64,000 nucleotides of DNA from Methylobacterium sp. UNC378MF (GTDB lineage Bacteria > Pseudomonadota > Alphaproteobacteria > Rhizobiales > Beijerinckiaceae): contig NZ_FMWU01000019.1 in assembly GCF_900103195.1 (NCBI RefSeq), forward strand, positions 1 through 64,000, written 5' to 3'. Shown piece after piece: positions 26,694-34,610 of the stretch (position 1 is its first letter; each line of letters opens with the position of its first letter). A model generated the notes under the pieces. It did not search any database and had not been told where the DNA came from. It saw only the letters and a list, made by a program, of their open reading frames with translations. A program made the translations under genes and the position numbers.

Positions 26694-27740
26694 GTGAGCC
26701 GCCGGTCCGCGGCGCCCTGGGTGCTGGGGATCCTGGCGGCCCTAGTGCTTGCTGCCGCCCTGCTCTCCGTGAGCCTCGGGGCGATCCGCATCCCGCCGGA
26801 GCGGGTCGTCGCGGTCCTGATCGGGGAGGGGAGCGATCCGGCCCGCGCCCGGGACGCGCTCGTGATCCTGTCGATCCGCCTGCCCCGCACCCTGCTGGGG
26901 CTGCTGGTCGGGGCCGGGCTGGCGGTCTCGGGGGCGCTGATGCAGGGACTGTTTCGCAACCCCCTGGCCGATCCGGCGCTGGTCGGGGTGTCGTCGGGGG
27001 CGGGGCTCGCCGCCGCGCTCATCATCGTGCTCGGCGACCGGATCCTCGCCCGGCTGGGGCTTCCCGGGCCGCTGCCCTACGCCGTGCTGCCGGCTGGCGC
27101 CTTCCTCGGCGGCCTGTGCGCGACCCTCATCCTCTACGCCCTCGCCACCCGGTCCGGGCGCACCGCGGTGGCGACGCTGCTGCTCGCGGGGATCGCCCTC
27201 GGGGCGCTGAGCGGCGCGCTCACCGGCCTCCTGACCTTCGTCAGCGACGACCGGCAATTGCGCGATCTCGCCTTCTGGTCTCTCGGCAGCCTCGGGGGCG
27301 CCACCTGGGCCAAGGTCGGGGCCTCGGCGCCGCTGATCCTGCCGGTCGTGGTCGCGGTCCCGTTCCTGGGCCGCGGCCTCAACGCCCTGGTCCTGGGGGA
27401 GGCCGAGGCGTTCCATCTCGGCGTCCCGGTGGAGCGGCTGAAGCGCGCCTGCATCGTGCTGGTGGCGGTGGCGGTCGGCGCCAGCGTGGCGGCGGCCGGG
27501 GTCATCGGCTTCGTCGGACTCGTGGTGCCGCACGCCCTGCGGCTGCTGATCGGCCCGGGGCACCGGCTGCTGCTGCCGGCCTCGGCGCTTCTCGGCGGCG
27601 CCTTCCTCGTCCTCGCCGACGTGGTGGCGCGCCTCGTCGCCGCGCCCGCCGAACTGCCGATCGGCATCGTCACGGCGCTCGTCGGCGCGCCGGTTTTCCT
27701 GTGGCTGCTCCTCGACCGGGTGCGGCCGGACGAGGTCTGA
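26694..27740 (+). CDS. hmuU: Haem ABC transporter permease
   Basis: FecCD/BtuC-type permease of 348 aa with about ten helices. Hallmarks are SIRLPRTLLGLLVGAGLAVSG, the MQGLFRNPLADPALVGVSSGAG stretch (seen in full at residues about 83-105), and GVIGFVGLVVPHALRLLIGP near the end. It begins with GTG after a G-rich stretch (GGGCGGGG). It works with HmuT and HmuV to move haem across the inner membrane. Confidence 0.93.
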   Translation: MSRRSAAPWVLGILAALVLAAALLSVSLGAIRIPPERVVAVLIGEGSDPARARDALVILSIRLPRTLLGLLVGAGLAVSGALMQGLFRNPLADPALVGVSSGAGLAAALIIVLGDRILARLGLPGPLPYAVLPAGAFLGGLCATLILYALATRSGRTAVATLLLAGIALGALSGALTGLLTFVSDDRQLRDLAFWSLGSLGGATWAKVGASAPLILPVVVAVPFLGRGLNALVLGEAEAFHLGVPVERLKRACIVLVAVAVGASVAAAGVIGFVGLVVPHALRLLIGPGHRLLLPASALLGGAFLVLADVVARLVAAPAELPIGIVTALVGAPVFLWLLLDRVRPDEV

Positions 27741-27742
27741 CG

Positions 27743-28567
27743 ATGTCCGATCCGGCCCTGCTCGCCGCCCGCGACCTGACCGTCACGGTGGCGGGGCGCG
27801 ACCTCGTGCGCGACGTTTCCCTGGCCGTGGAGGGAGGCACCCTGCAGGTGATCGTCGGCCCGAACGGGGCCGGCAAGTCGACCCTCGTCCGCCTGCTCAG
27901 CGGCGCCCTGCGCCCGACCCGGGGCGCCGTCGCCTATGCGGGGGAGCCGGTGGAAACAATCCCGCCCTGGCGGCTCGCCGCGACGCGGGCGGTGCTGCCG
28001 CAGGCGGCGCGCCTCGCCTTCCCGTTCGCGGCGGAAGAGGTCGCCCGGATCGGCCTCGACGGCATCGGCCGGGGCCTCGGGGCCCGCGACCGGGCGGCGA
28101 TCCTGGCGCGGGCCCTCGCGCGGGCGGACGTGGCGCATCTCGCCGACCGGGCCTACCCGACTCTCTCGGGCGGCGAGCAGGCGCGGGTGCAGTTCGCCCG
28201 CGTGCTCTGCCAGCTGGAGGCCGGTCGCACGGTCGCGGACCGGCAGGTGCTGTTCCTCGACGAGCCGACCGCGAGCCTCGATCTCCGGCACCAGGGCGCG
28301 CTGCTCGACGCCGCCGCCGGGCTGGCGGCGACCGGCGTCGCCGTGGTGGCGATCCTCCACGACCTCAACCTCGCGGCCGCCTATGCCGACCGGCTGCTGG
28401 TCCTCGACGGGGGCCGGCTGGTCGCCAGCGGCCGGCCGGTCGAGGTCCTGACGGACGACCTGATCGCGCGGGTCTTCGGCGTCCGCTGGCCGGTCGGGCG
28501 GGTGCCCGCGGGCGGCCAGCCCTTCCTCCTGCCGCACCGGGATGCGGCCGGTCGCGCACCGGACTGA
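27743..28567 (+). CDS. hmuV: Haem ABC transporter ATP-binding protein
   Basis: Cytoplasmic ATPase, 274 aa. Walker A GPNGAGKST, signature LSGGEQARVQFARVL, Walker B VLFLDEPTASLD, and the H-loop in AILHDLNLAAAYADR; all are intact. HmuV proteins typically have the extended LCQLE region between signature and Walker B, seen here as LCQLEAGRTVADRQ. ATG at 27743, two bases after the hmuU stop. Confidence 0.94.
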   Translation: MSDPALLAARDLTVTVAGRDLVRDVSLAVEGGTLQVIVGPNGAGKSTLVRLLSGALRPTRGAVAYAGEPVETIPPWRLAATRAVLPQAARLAFPFAAEEVARIGLDGIGRGLGARDRAAILARALARADVAHLADRAYPTLSGGEQARVQFARVLCQLEAGRTVADRQVLFLDEPTASLDLRHQGALLDAAAGLAATGVAVVAILHDLNLAAAYADRLLVLDGGRLVASGRPVEVLTDDLIARVFGVRWPVGRVPAGGQPFLLPHRDAAGRAPD

Positions 28568-28642
28568 TCGGACTTCGCAGGTTCCGGAGAGCGTCCGGCC
28601 CGTGCGTCGACGCCCTGGCGGGCACGAGCGTGGTCCCGCGGG

Positions 28643-28840
28643 CCGCGCTCGACCGTCTCCAGCCCGGGGGCCTACGGGCTGGTGGACCTCTGCGCCACCG
28701 GCGCGGTCACCGACCGGATCACCGCGGATGTCGTCGTCCAGAACGCCCTGGGCCGGCGCTACCGCGCGTATAGCGACGCGCTGGCAAGCCCGGGCCTCGT
28801 GGCCGAGGCGGCGCTCAGCATCGCGTTCGCGACCCGGTAG
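28643..28840 (+). pseudogene. C-terminal remnant of a TonB-dependent receptor
   Basis: Directly after hmuV one frame, with no start codon that fits, reads a typical outer-membrane receptor ending: GAYGLVDLCATGAVTDRI, then VVVQNALGRRYRAY, SPGLVAEAALSIAF, and a stop at 28838-28840. The D-L-x-A-T, N-L/A-x-x-x-Y and final alternating beta-strand pattern are those of the last strands of TonB-dependent haem/haemoglobin receptors. Roughly 65 residues remain of a family normally about 700 long, so the gene appears to have been deleted apart from its 3' end. Its position beside hmuTUV suggests it was the haem receptor (hmuR). The match is by eye. Confidence 0.6.
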
Positions 28841-28846
28841 GCGCGG

Positions 28847-29779
28847 CTACCGGTAGCGCGACGGGTGGTATTCCCGGTAGCTCAGGCCGATCACGGATGC
28901 GAGCAGGCCGGCCCCCCGGCACAGCGTGTAGCCGCCGCCGATCAGGGCCGCGGGCCTGAGGGACAGGCCGGCGATTCCGAGCCGGAGCAGGCCGCCGCCG
29001 AGGCGCGCGAGGCCGCGGCCGGCATTGGCGAGGCGGCCGCTCACCGTCTCCGGGCGGAGCCGCCCGAGATAGGCCTCGACGCTGCCGCTGCGGTACCAGC
29101 GGGCCAGCAGCCAGCGCACCCGCATCCGGTGCGTCGGGATGCTGTCGTAGACCAGGGCCGTCTCGGCCCAGGCGATCCGGTGCCCGGCGAGCAGCAGGGA
29201 CCGGAAGAAGAACGTGTCCTCGCCGCCCAGGGTGTTGAAGCGCATGTCGAAGGACAGGCCCAGCGCCCGGATCACCCGCAGGTCGAGGAGCGCGTTCGCG
29301 GTGTAGCCGTCCTGCACGAAGCCGTCGCGGACCGGCAGGCGCTTGGCGAAGAACCCCCCGGCGGCCGCCCAGGCGGGCGGCACCCGGTCGAAGAACGGCA
29401 CGACCGGCCCGATGCAGGCCGGGACGCCCGAGGCGAGGGCGGTCTCGAGCAGGTTGTGGAGCCAGTCCCGGTCGGGAAACTCGTCGTCGTCGATCAGCGC
29501 GACCCAGTCGGCGCCGGCCGCGGCGGCCTCCGCGAGGCTCCGGTTGCGGACCGCGGCGAGGCCGCGGGTCTCCTCCCGCGCGTAGGTGACGGGGAATCGC
29601 CCGGTTGCCCGGTAGGCCTCCACCACCGGCACGGCGGCGCGGCTGCGCCCGTTGTCGATGATCAGGATGCGCAGGGCGGTCTCGGCGAGGCTGCCGAGCC
29701 GCTGCTGGTCCAGGGCCTTGAGCAGGCGCGCCAGTCCCACGGGCCGCTCGCAGGTGCAGATGCAGATGCACAGGCGCAT
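28847..29779 (-). CDS. exoM: ExoM-like glycosyltransferase (GT2)
   Basis: A 310-aa inverting GT-A glycosyltransferase acting at the inner membrane on lipid-linked exopolysaccharide intermediates. It opens MRLCICICTCERPVGLARLL, has the metal-binding ALIDDDEFPDRDWL motif and the ExoM-typical late block GGEDTFFFRSLLLAG followed by WLLARWYRSG. In Sinorhizobium ExoM adds a glucose during succinoglycan assembly; the exact sugar here is unknown. GAGG lies eight bases before the ATG. It begins 4 bp after the stop of the ExoO-like gene, so they are one operon. Confidence 0.88.
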   Translation of the reverse strand: MRLCICICTCERPVGLARLLKALDQQRLGSLAETALRILIIDNGRSRAAVPVVEAYRATGRFPVTYAREETRGLAAVRNRSLAEAAAAGADWVALIDDDEFPDRDWLHNLLETALASGVPACIGPVVPFFDRVPPAWAAAGGFFAKRLPVRDGFVQDGYTANALLDLRVIRALGLSFDMRFNTLGGEDTFFFRSLLLAGHRIAWAETALVYDSIPTHRMRVRWLLARWYRSGSVEAYLGRLRPETVSGRLANAGRGLARLGGGLLRLGIAGLSLRPAALIGGGYTLCRGAGLLASVIGLSYREYHPSRYR

Positions 29780-29783
29780 CGTC

Positions 29784-30818
29784 TTACCTCTGTCCGATCG
29801 GGAGGGCGTGCAGCCGCGGCCGCAGGCGCTTGCCCGCCACCGCCAGCAGCGTCGCGGCCAGGTGCCGCCAGGTCCGGGGATGCCGGAGCGCCAGCGCCGC
29901 GCCTTCGCGCCACCGGCCGGCCTGGGCCGCCTCGATGACCCGGGCGATCACCTGCATCATCGCGAGGTCGTCGCGGTAGGCGCGGCTGCCGTGGCGGATC
30001 TCGGCGGACTGCGCCCGGGCCGCCGCGAGGCGGCCGTGCTCGGCCCGGGCCGCGAAGGCCGCATCCAGGCGCGCGATATCGGCCTGGCGCAGCCGGTGCG
30101 ACAGGGAGGTCGGTCCGCGCCGATAGCCGTAGCCCGCATAGCTGGTGACCACGAAGCGCGCTCCTGCCGCGAGCGCCTCCAGGCACAGCAGGAAATCCTC
30201 GCCGATCCGGACGCCCTCGTCATACCGGATCCCGTGCCGGCGCAGCGTCTCGGCGCGCATCACGGGCTTGAGGTAGCCGAGCTTGGTCACGGGGCTGAGC
30301 ATCTGGTTGCTGGCGATGTACTTGGCGAGGTCGATCTCGAACAGGTACGGCTCCCGGCCGCCCTCCAGCATGCCCGGACTCTGCGGATCGAACAGGCCGG
30401 TGAACGGGATCGGGTTGTCGGCGACGATGTCGGCATCCGCCGCCAGGGCGAGGTCGAGCAGGGTCCGGGTGCGGTCGGGCAGGATCAGGTCGTCGGCGTC
30501 GAGGATCGCGATCCACCGGCCCCGGGCCGCGTCCAGGGCCGCGTTCCGGGCGCTCGACGGCCCCCGGGGTGCGCCCGTTCCGGCTCCGGCGAGGGGGATC
30601 ACGCGGACGCGCGGATCGGCCTCCGCCAGGCGCGCCAGCACGGTCGCGGTCCCGTCCCGCGAGCCGTCATCGACCGCCACGACCTCCACGGCGACGCCGG
30701 TCTGGGCGAGGGCGGAGCGGATGGCCGTCTCGATCCAGGGCGCCGCATTGTGCGCGGCCATGATGAACGAGACGTCCACGAACGTGCCCCGAGCATCGGA
30801 CAAGAGTTGATCCGCCAT
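29784..30818 (-). CDS. exoO: ExoO-like glycosyltransferase (GT2)
   Basis: A 344-aa GT2 enzyme. N-terminal GT-A domain with VSFIMAAHNAAPWIETAIRS, EVVAVDDGSRDGT and the DxD-type AILDADDLI. The ExoO-specific part is YIASNQMLSPVTKLGYLKPV followed by RYDEGVRIGEDFLL. ExoO adds a late glucose in succinoglycan; donor here is unproved. The start at 30818 (MADQLLSDARG) has GGGAAG just upstream; the frame stays open to 30887 without conserved content. A second ExoO-like protein lies at 36158-37183. Confidence 0.88.
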   Translation of the reverse strand: MADQLLSDARGTFVDVSFIMAAHNAAPWIETAIRSALAQTGVAVEVVAVDDGSRDGTATVLARLAEADPRVRVIPLAGAGTGAPRGPSSARNAALDAARGRWIAILDADDLILPDRTRTLLDLALAADADIVADNPIPFTGLFDPQSPGMLEGGREPYLFEIDLAKYIASNQMLSPVTKLGYLKPVMRAETLRRHGIRYDEGVRIGEDFLLCLEALAAGARFVVTSYAGYGYRRGPTSLSHRLRQADIARLDAAFAARAEHGRLAAARAQSAEIRHGSRAYRDDLAMMQVIARVIEAAQAGRWREGAALALRHPRTWRHLAATLLAVAGKRLRPRLHALPIGQR

Positions 30819-31359
30819 CGCGCTTCCCGAGCCGCCGGGCGCGGCCTTCCCCGGCCACCCTCGACATTGGCCGGAAGCGGTCGGCATGCACGACGCTCAA
30901 AGGGCGTAGGGCGGCGGCCGTCCCCTCCCATTGCGAGGGATGGCCCCGACGGCCGGCAGCGGTCACTCCGTGTTGGAGGCCGTGTCGCTGCCGGGACGGG
31001 CATTCCGGACGGCGAGGCCCTTCGCCAGGACGGACCGGACATGGGCACGCAATTTCTGTCTTCTCTCCTCCGCAGCGGGAGAGGTGTTCTCGAGGCTCGG
31101 ATCGCCGCAGGCTGTCATGTCGAACGCCCGTGAGGCCCGTTACCGCGCGTCGCCGTTGCCGACGCGGCCGGAAGGGTGATCGTCGATACCTATAATGGAT
31201 TATTTGGCTGGAATCTCGGCATTATTGCAACGCCAAGAGCGAAAGCAGTTTTGGTGTTTATTAAGGTTTATGTCTCCTACTGAGCGTTGTTGGATGGTGG
31301 TAAACTACGTAGGTAGTATCCGAGGGCCCTCCCGAGGGCAGCATTCAGGGAGGAGATGA
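30819..31359. other. Divergent intergenic region
   Basis: About 540 bp between the exoO-like gene (leftward) and the DUF6894 gene (rightward). The left half is GC-rich without a supportable gene; the right half (31180-31330) is AT-rich promoter-like DNA holding the ACTAC/GTAGT element. Confidence 0.5.
31304..31317. promoter_or_regulatory. ACTAC-N4-GTAGT inverted repeat
   Basis: Half-sites ACTAC and GTAGT separated by GTAG, 42 bp before the start of the DUF6894 gene. The same half-sites, spaced by eight bases, form a perfect 18-bp palindrome at 42252-42269 upstream of the LuxR-type regulator, so this may be a shared binding site. Confidence 0.4.
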
Positions 31360-31581
31360 GTGCCCAGTCGCTTCTATTTCGATATCGAGAACGGCAAGGA
31401 AACGATCCGCGACGCGCAGGGCGTGGAAGCCGAAGACCTGGCCGAGGCGCTGGCGGAGGCCCGCAGCGTGATCGACGAAATGGCAGGTGAACCGGGTGCC
31501 GCGGGCCTGTCCGGCGCGTGGACGCTCGTCGTCCGCGACGCCACTGGAGCGGTGGTCGGGCGATTGCCGATCAAGGGTTGA
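31360..31581 (+). CDS. DUF6894 small protein (copy 1)
   Basis: A 73-aa protein of the DUF6894 family, common in Methylobacterium and relatives, function unknown. It begins PSRFYFDIENGKETIRDAQG, has an acidic helix (EALAEARSVIDEM) and ends WTLVVRDATGAVVGRLPIKG. GTG start with GGGAGGAG five to six bases upstream. A paralogue of identical length lies at 38503-38724. Confidence 0.8.
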   Translation: MPSRFYFDIENGKETIRDAQGVEAEDLAEALAEARSVIDEMAGEPGAAGLSGAWTLVVRDATGAVVGRLPIKG

Positions 31582-31735
31582 AGCGCATTCCCACGCCTTC
31601 GATGCCGGGCCGCTGCATGGCGTGAAACCGGGCGGACAGATCGTCGGCGGACGACCGGAATCGCCCCATCGAAACCTGTCCGAGCCTTCCTCCCTGCGCG
31701 TGCTGCAAGCGGGTGAACACGCCCAGGGTCAGCAA
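31571..31735 (-). other. Possible small ORF or gene remnant
   Basis: Between the DUF6894 and SDR genes one minus-strand frame reads as natural-looking protein, e.g. LGVFTRLQHAQGGRLGQ and ARFHAMQRPGIEGVGMRFNP before the stop at 31571. The frame is only about 60 codons long, bounded upstream by a stop inside the SDR gene, and has no clear start (an ATG giving 32 residues has a weak AGG). It could be the end of a decayed gene; no family was recognised. Confidence 0.2.
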
Positions 31736-31742
31736 CCGTGGG

Positions 31743-32489
31743 TCAGCGAATGCCGCCGCTGGCGGTGATCACCTCGCCGGTCAGCCAGCGGGCCTCGTCG
31801 GACGCGAGGAAAGCGACGACTCCGGCGATGTCATCCGGCTGGCCGGCACGCCCGAGGGGCGTCTGTGCGACGAGGCCGGCCTCCATGTCGGAGCCGACGA
31901 CGCCGGCCGCGTGCGTCCCCTCGGTCACCACGAAGCCCGGGCTGACGACATTGACCCGGATCCTGCGCGGCGCCAGCTCGTTCGCAAGGACACCCGAAAT
32001 GGCATTCAGCGCTCCCTTGGTCCCTGCATAGACGGCTGCGGTCGGCGTGTGCACATGGGTGATGGCCGACGAGATATTGATGATGCTTCCGGCCTCGCCG
32101 AGATGCTTCGCAGCCGCCTGCGTCGCCAGCAGGACACCCAGGACATTGACGTCGAAAAGCCGGCGGTAATGCTGCTCGGTGATCTCTTCGATCGACGCGA
32201 ATTCATAGATGCCGGAATTGTTGACCAGCACATCGAGCCGGCCGAACTGCTTCACCGCCGCCTCGATCAAGTCCTGCGCCTGCTCGGCTTTGGAAACGTC
32301 GGCCTGGACCGCGATGGCTTTGCCACCGGCCGCGATGATGGCCTCGACCACCGCGTCGGCGCCAGCCTTGCTGGACGCGTAATTGACCACGACCGCCGCG
32401 CCATTCGCCGCCAGCGACTTGGCAATTCCGGCGCCGATACCCTTCGATGCGCCGGTCACCACAGCAACCTTGCCGTCGAGCTTGGACAT
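31743..32489 (-). CDS. Short-chain dehydrogenase/reductase
   Basis: A 248-aa classical SDR oxidoreductase, NADP(H)- or NAD(H)-dependent, cytoplasmic. The nucleotide-binding TGASKGIG is at residues about 13-20, NNSG near 90, the catalytic serine in INISSAI and the YAGTK (Y-x3-K) catalytic pair near 155. The C-terminus ends in the usual VITASGG pattern (consensus VDGG). Closest by feel to 3-oxoacyl-ACP reductase-like or glucose-dehydrogenase-like SDRs; the substrate cannot be told. It is divergent from an ArsR-type regulator with a palindromic operator between them, so it is probably under that regulator's control. Confidence 0.9.
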   Translation of the reverse strand: MSKLDGKVAVVTGASKGIGAGIAKSLAANGAAVVVNYASSKAGADAVVEAIIAAGGKAIAVQADVSKAEQAQDLIEAAVKQFGRLDVLVNNSGIYEFASIEEITEQHYRRLFDVNVLGVLLATQAAAKHLGEAGSIINISSAITHVHTPTAAVYAGTKGALNAISGVLANELAPRRIRVNVVSPGFVVTEGTHAAGVVGSDMEAGLVAQTPLGRAGQPDDIAGVVAFLASDEARWLTGEVITASGGIR

Positions 32490-32539
32490 GTGTGCTAACT
32501 CTCAGAAGGGACCGGCCCCGGGATGGCGGCCTTAGTCCC

Positions 32540-32562
32540 ATAGTTCGGAATTTCGGAACTAT
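32540..32562. promoter_or_regulatory. Operator candidate between SDR and ArsR-type genes
   Basis: ATAGTTC-N9-GAACTAT, two perfect 7-bp inverted arms, centred in the 107-bp spacer of the divergent pair. Position and symmetry fit a dimeric winged-helix repressor site. Confidence 0.55.
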
Positions 32563-32596
32563 CGGAGCGCAGATCAAGCCCCCATATGGAAAAATC

Positions 32597-32962
32597 ATGA
32601 GACCCCTCTCTCATCCCCCGATCGAGGACCTGCGACCGGAGGCGATCCTTCACGCGCTATCCGATCCGATCCGAGCGGCCATCTTCGCCAAGATCATGCA
32701 GGTGGGCTGCGTCGAGGCCTGCTCGGCGCTCTCGGCGCTGGGCGATCGGGTGATCCCGAAATCATCCCTGTCCAACCACTTCAAGGTGCTGCGTGAGGCC
32801 GGATTGATCCGCAGCGAACGGCACGGCGTCGAGGTGCGCAACCATTCGCGCTGGGCCGAAGTGGAGGCGCGCTTTCCCGGATTGCTGAGCGGGATCATCA
32901 ACGCCTACGCGTCGGATGCCGGCTCGGCCCCGCGAGCCGCGGAGATGGCCCGTCCGGCATAG
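32597..32962 (+). CDS. ArsR-family transcriptional regulator
   Basis: A 121-aa winged-helix DNA-binding protein. ILHALSDPIRAAIFAKIMQ begins the fold, SSLSNHFKVLREAGLIRSER is the recognition helix and wing. The metal-binding ELCVC-type motif of ArsR/SmtB is absent; the two cysteines (VGCVEACSAL) are positioned in the second helix and could be thiol sensors (inference). ATG at 32597 follows an A-rich leader; the open frame continues upstream to 32447, but that would cover the operator. It likely represses itself and the divergent SDR gene. Confidence 0.85.
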   Translation: MRPLSHPPIEDLRPEAILHALSDPIRAAIFAKIMQVGCVEACSALSALGDRVIPKSSLSNHFKVLREAGLIRSERHGVEVRNHSRWAEVEARFPGLLSGIINAYASDAGSAPRAAEMARPA

Positions 32963-33023
32963 GGCGAGGCCGACGCCCGCTCGCGGCCCGCATCGATGGT
33001 CCGCCGCGTGCCGCCCGGCGGCA

Positions 33024-34100
33024 CTACGGGCTGATCAGCGCGGAGGCGCCGACCCGGCGCCGCGGGGCCCGCAGGAGCCGGCGGGCAGGCCGCTCCAGAA
33101 GCCGCCACGACATCTCCGCGAGCAGCAGCGTCAGGAGCAGGTCGAGCGCCATCGAGACCGATCGCGGTGCGGCGCGATCGAGGCCGACCAGCGCCAGCAC
33201 CCGTTCCGCGTGGAGCGGAACGTGGAACAGGTAGGCGGCGTAGCTGATCACGCCGATCCGGCGCAGCCACGGGATTTCCAGCAGGGCGACCGCGCGGCCC
33301 TCCCGCGCCTGGATCACCTGCAGCAGCAGCAGCGCCGCCAGGATGCCGCTGAGGCGGCCGAGGATCAGCCACCAGCCGGTCGGCGCCACCGCGAGCGGCA
33401 GGGTCAGGAACAGGATCAGCACGCCGGCCAGGGCCCAGTCCTGCGCGAGCCAGCCCGGCAGCGGCCTGGCGCGCAGGCCGGCAAGGCCGCCGAGCGCGAT
33501 CAGCCCGAGATTGGCCAGCGTATCGACATCGAATCGCGTCGGCCCGGCGCCCGCCAGCCACAGCGCGCCGTGCATCACGACGCTGGCCCCGACCAGGATC
33601 CAGCACAGCGCATCCAGGTGCCGCCGCGGCAGGAGCAGCGCCGCCGGCGCGAACAGCAGGTAGAATTGCTGCTCGACGGCGAGGCTCCACAGGTGACCGA
33701 GCTCGGTCCCCCAGCCGTTCTGCGCGATGTAGACGTTGGTGACGTAGAACCACGTCGCGCATTCGAACGCGGCGGTGCCGAGACTGGACGGGTCGCCGGG
33801 CCGGACCGTGTAGAGCACGAGCAGGAAGGCGTAGTAGACCGGCACGATGCGGGCGATCCGGTTCCGGTAGAACAGCCCGAGGCTGCCGAGCGGCGTCGAC
33901 GCGCCCGCCTCCACGGCCGAGCGGGCGGCGGCGAGGATGCGGACGATCAGGAAGCCGCTCAGGACGAAGAACAGCCACACGCCGGCGGTGCCGAGGGCCT
34001 CGGTCCTCGGACTCGGCGCCTTGTGGCTGACGAAGACCATCAGGAAGGCCAGGGCGCGCAGGCCGTCGAACCCGACGATTCGGTGCTCTGAAGGGGCCAC
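33024..34100 (-). CDS. Acyltransferase-3 family membrane protein (second copy)
   Basis: A 358-aa integral membrane acyltransferase of the OafA/ExoZ family. It has IVGFDGLRALAFLMVFVSH at the N-terminus with the conserved R and H, GVWLFFVLSGFLIV, the loop FYRNRIARIVPVYY, HLWSLAVEQQFYL (family E-Q-F-Y block) and a final RLLERPARR. It would acetylate or succinylate exopolysaccharide from the cytoplasmic acyl-CoA pool. The GTG at 34100 has only a weak ribosome-binding site. It is clearly more OafA-canonical than the first copy at 8646-9749. Confidence 0.9.
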   Translation of the reverse strand: MAPSEHRIVGFDGLRALAFLMVFVSHKAPSPRTEALGTAGVWLFFVLSGFLIVRILAAARSAVEAGASTPLGSLGLFYRNRIARIVPVYYAFLLVLYTVRPGDPSSLGTAAFECATWFYVTNVYIAQNGWGTELGHLWSLAVEQQFYLLFAPAALLLPRRHLDALCWILVGASVVMHGALWLAGAGPTRFDVDTLANLGLIALGGLAGLRARPLPGWLAQDWALAGVLILFLTLPLAVAPTGWWLILGRLSGILAALLLLQVIQAREGRAVALLEIPWLRRIGVISYAAYLFHVPLHAERVLALVGLDRAAPRSVSMALDLLLTLLLAEMSWRLLERPARRLLRAPRRRVGASALISP

Positions 34101-34241
34101 GGCGCGTCTCGTCCGGTGATCGGCCGTGCGGCCCCGAGGCAGAGCTCGCCCGCACGGCCGGACACCCCGCCATAGATCGGATGTCGATTCGGGGGCCCTT
34201 ACCTCGATCGGGGGTGGGGCTCCCCGAAAGCGGTCTGCCGC

Positions 34242-34400
34242 TCAGCGGCGCCGGGCGAGCACGAGCACGGCGACGAGGCCGACGGAGAGGGCCGCCGCGG
34301 CCTGCGCCGCCAGCAGCGCGACCAGGATGCCCTGCGGAAGGGCCAACGCGAAGCCGATCGCTCCTCCCGTCAGCGCGGCAAAGACCAGCACGACCAGCAA
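34242..34400 (-). CDS. Small two-helix membrane protein
   Basis: A 52-aa hydrophobic protein with two predicted membrane helices separated by a short ALPQG turn, ending in a basic ARRR tail. I take a TTG at 34400 as start because GGAGGT lies six bases upstream; no ATG is available. Not recognised; such miniproteins are frequently missed. It lies just upstream, divergently, of the second exoY. Confidence 0.4.
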   Translation of the reverse strand: MLVVLVFAALTGGAIGFALALPQGILVALLAAQAAAALSVGLVAVLVLARRR

Positions 34401-34610
34401 GGACTTACCTCCATTGACGGATTGGCGGCCGTCTTGTTGCCGAGCCCGTCGCCGGCCCAGAATTGTCGCGAGGGTTACGCTTGCGATCGACGCCCCTTCG
34501 GATCGGCTGAAGGCCACCGGAGCCGGCTGCGGCGACGCCGGCCGGGCCGAGGGGCACTCGTTCCGTCCCGCAGGTTCGGACCCCGTCTCGCCCCGAGTCA
34601 AGGAGCCGAC

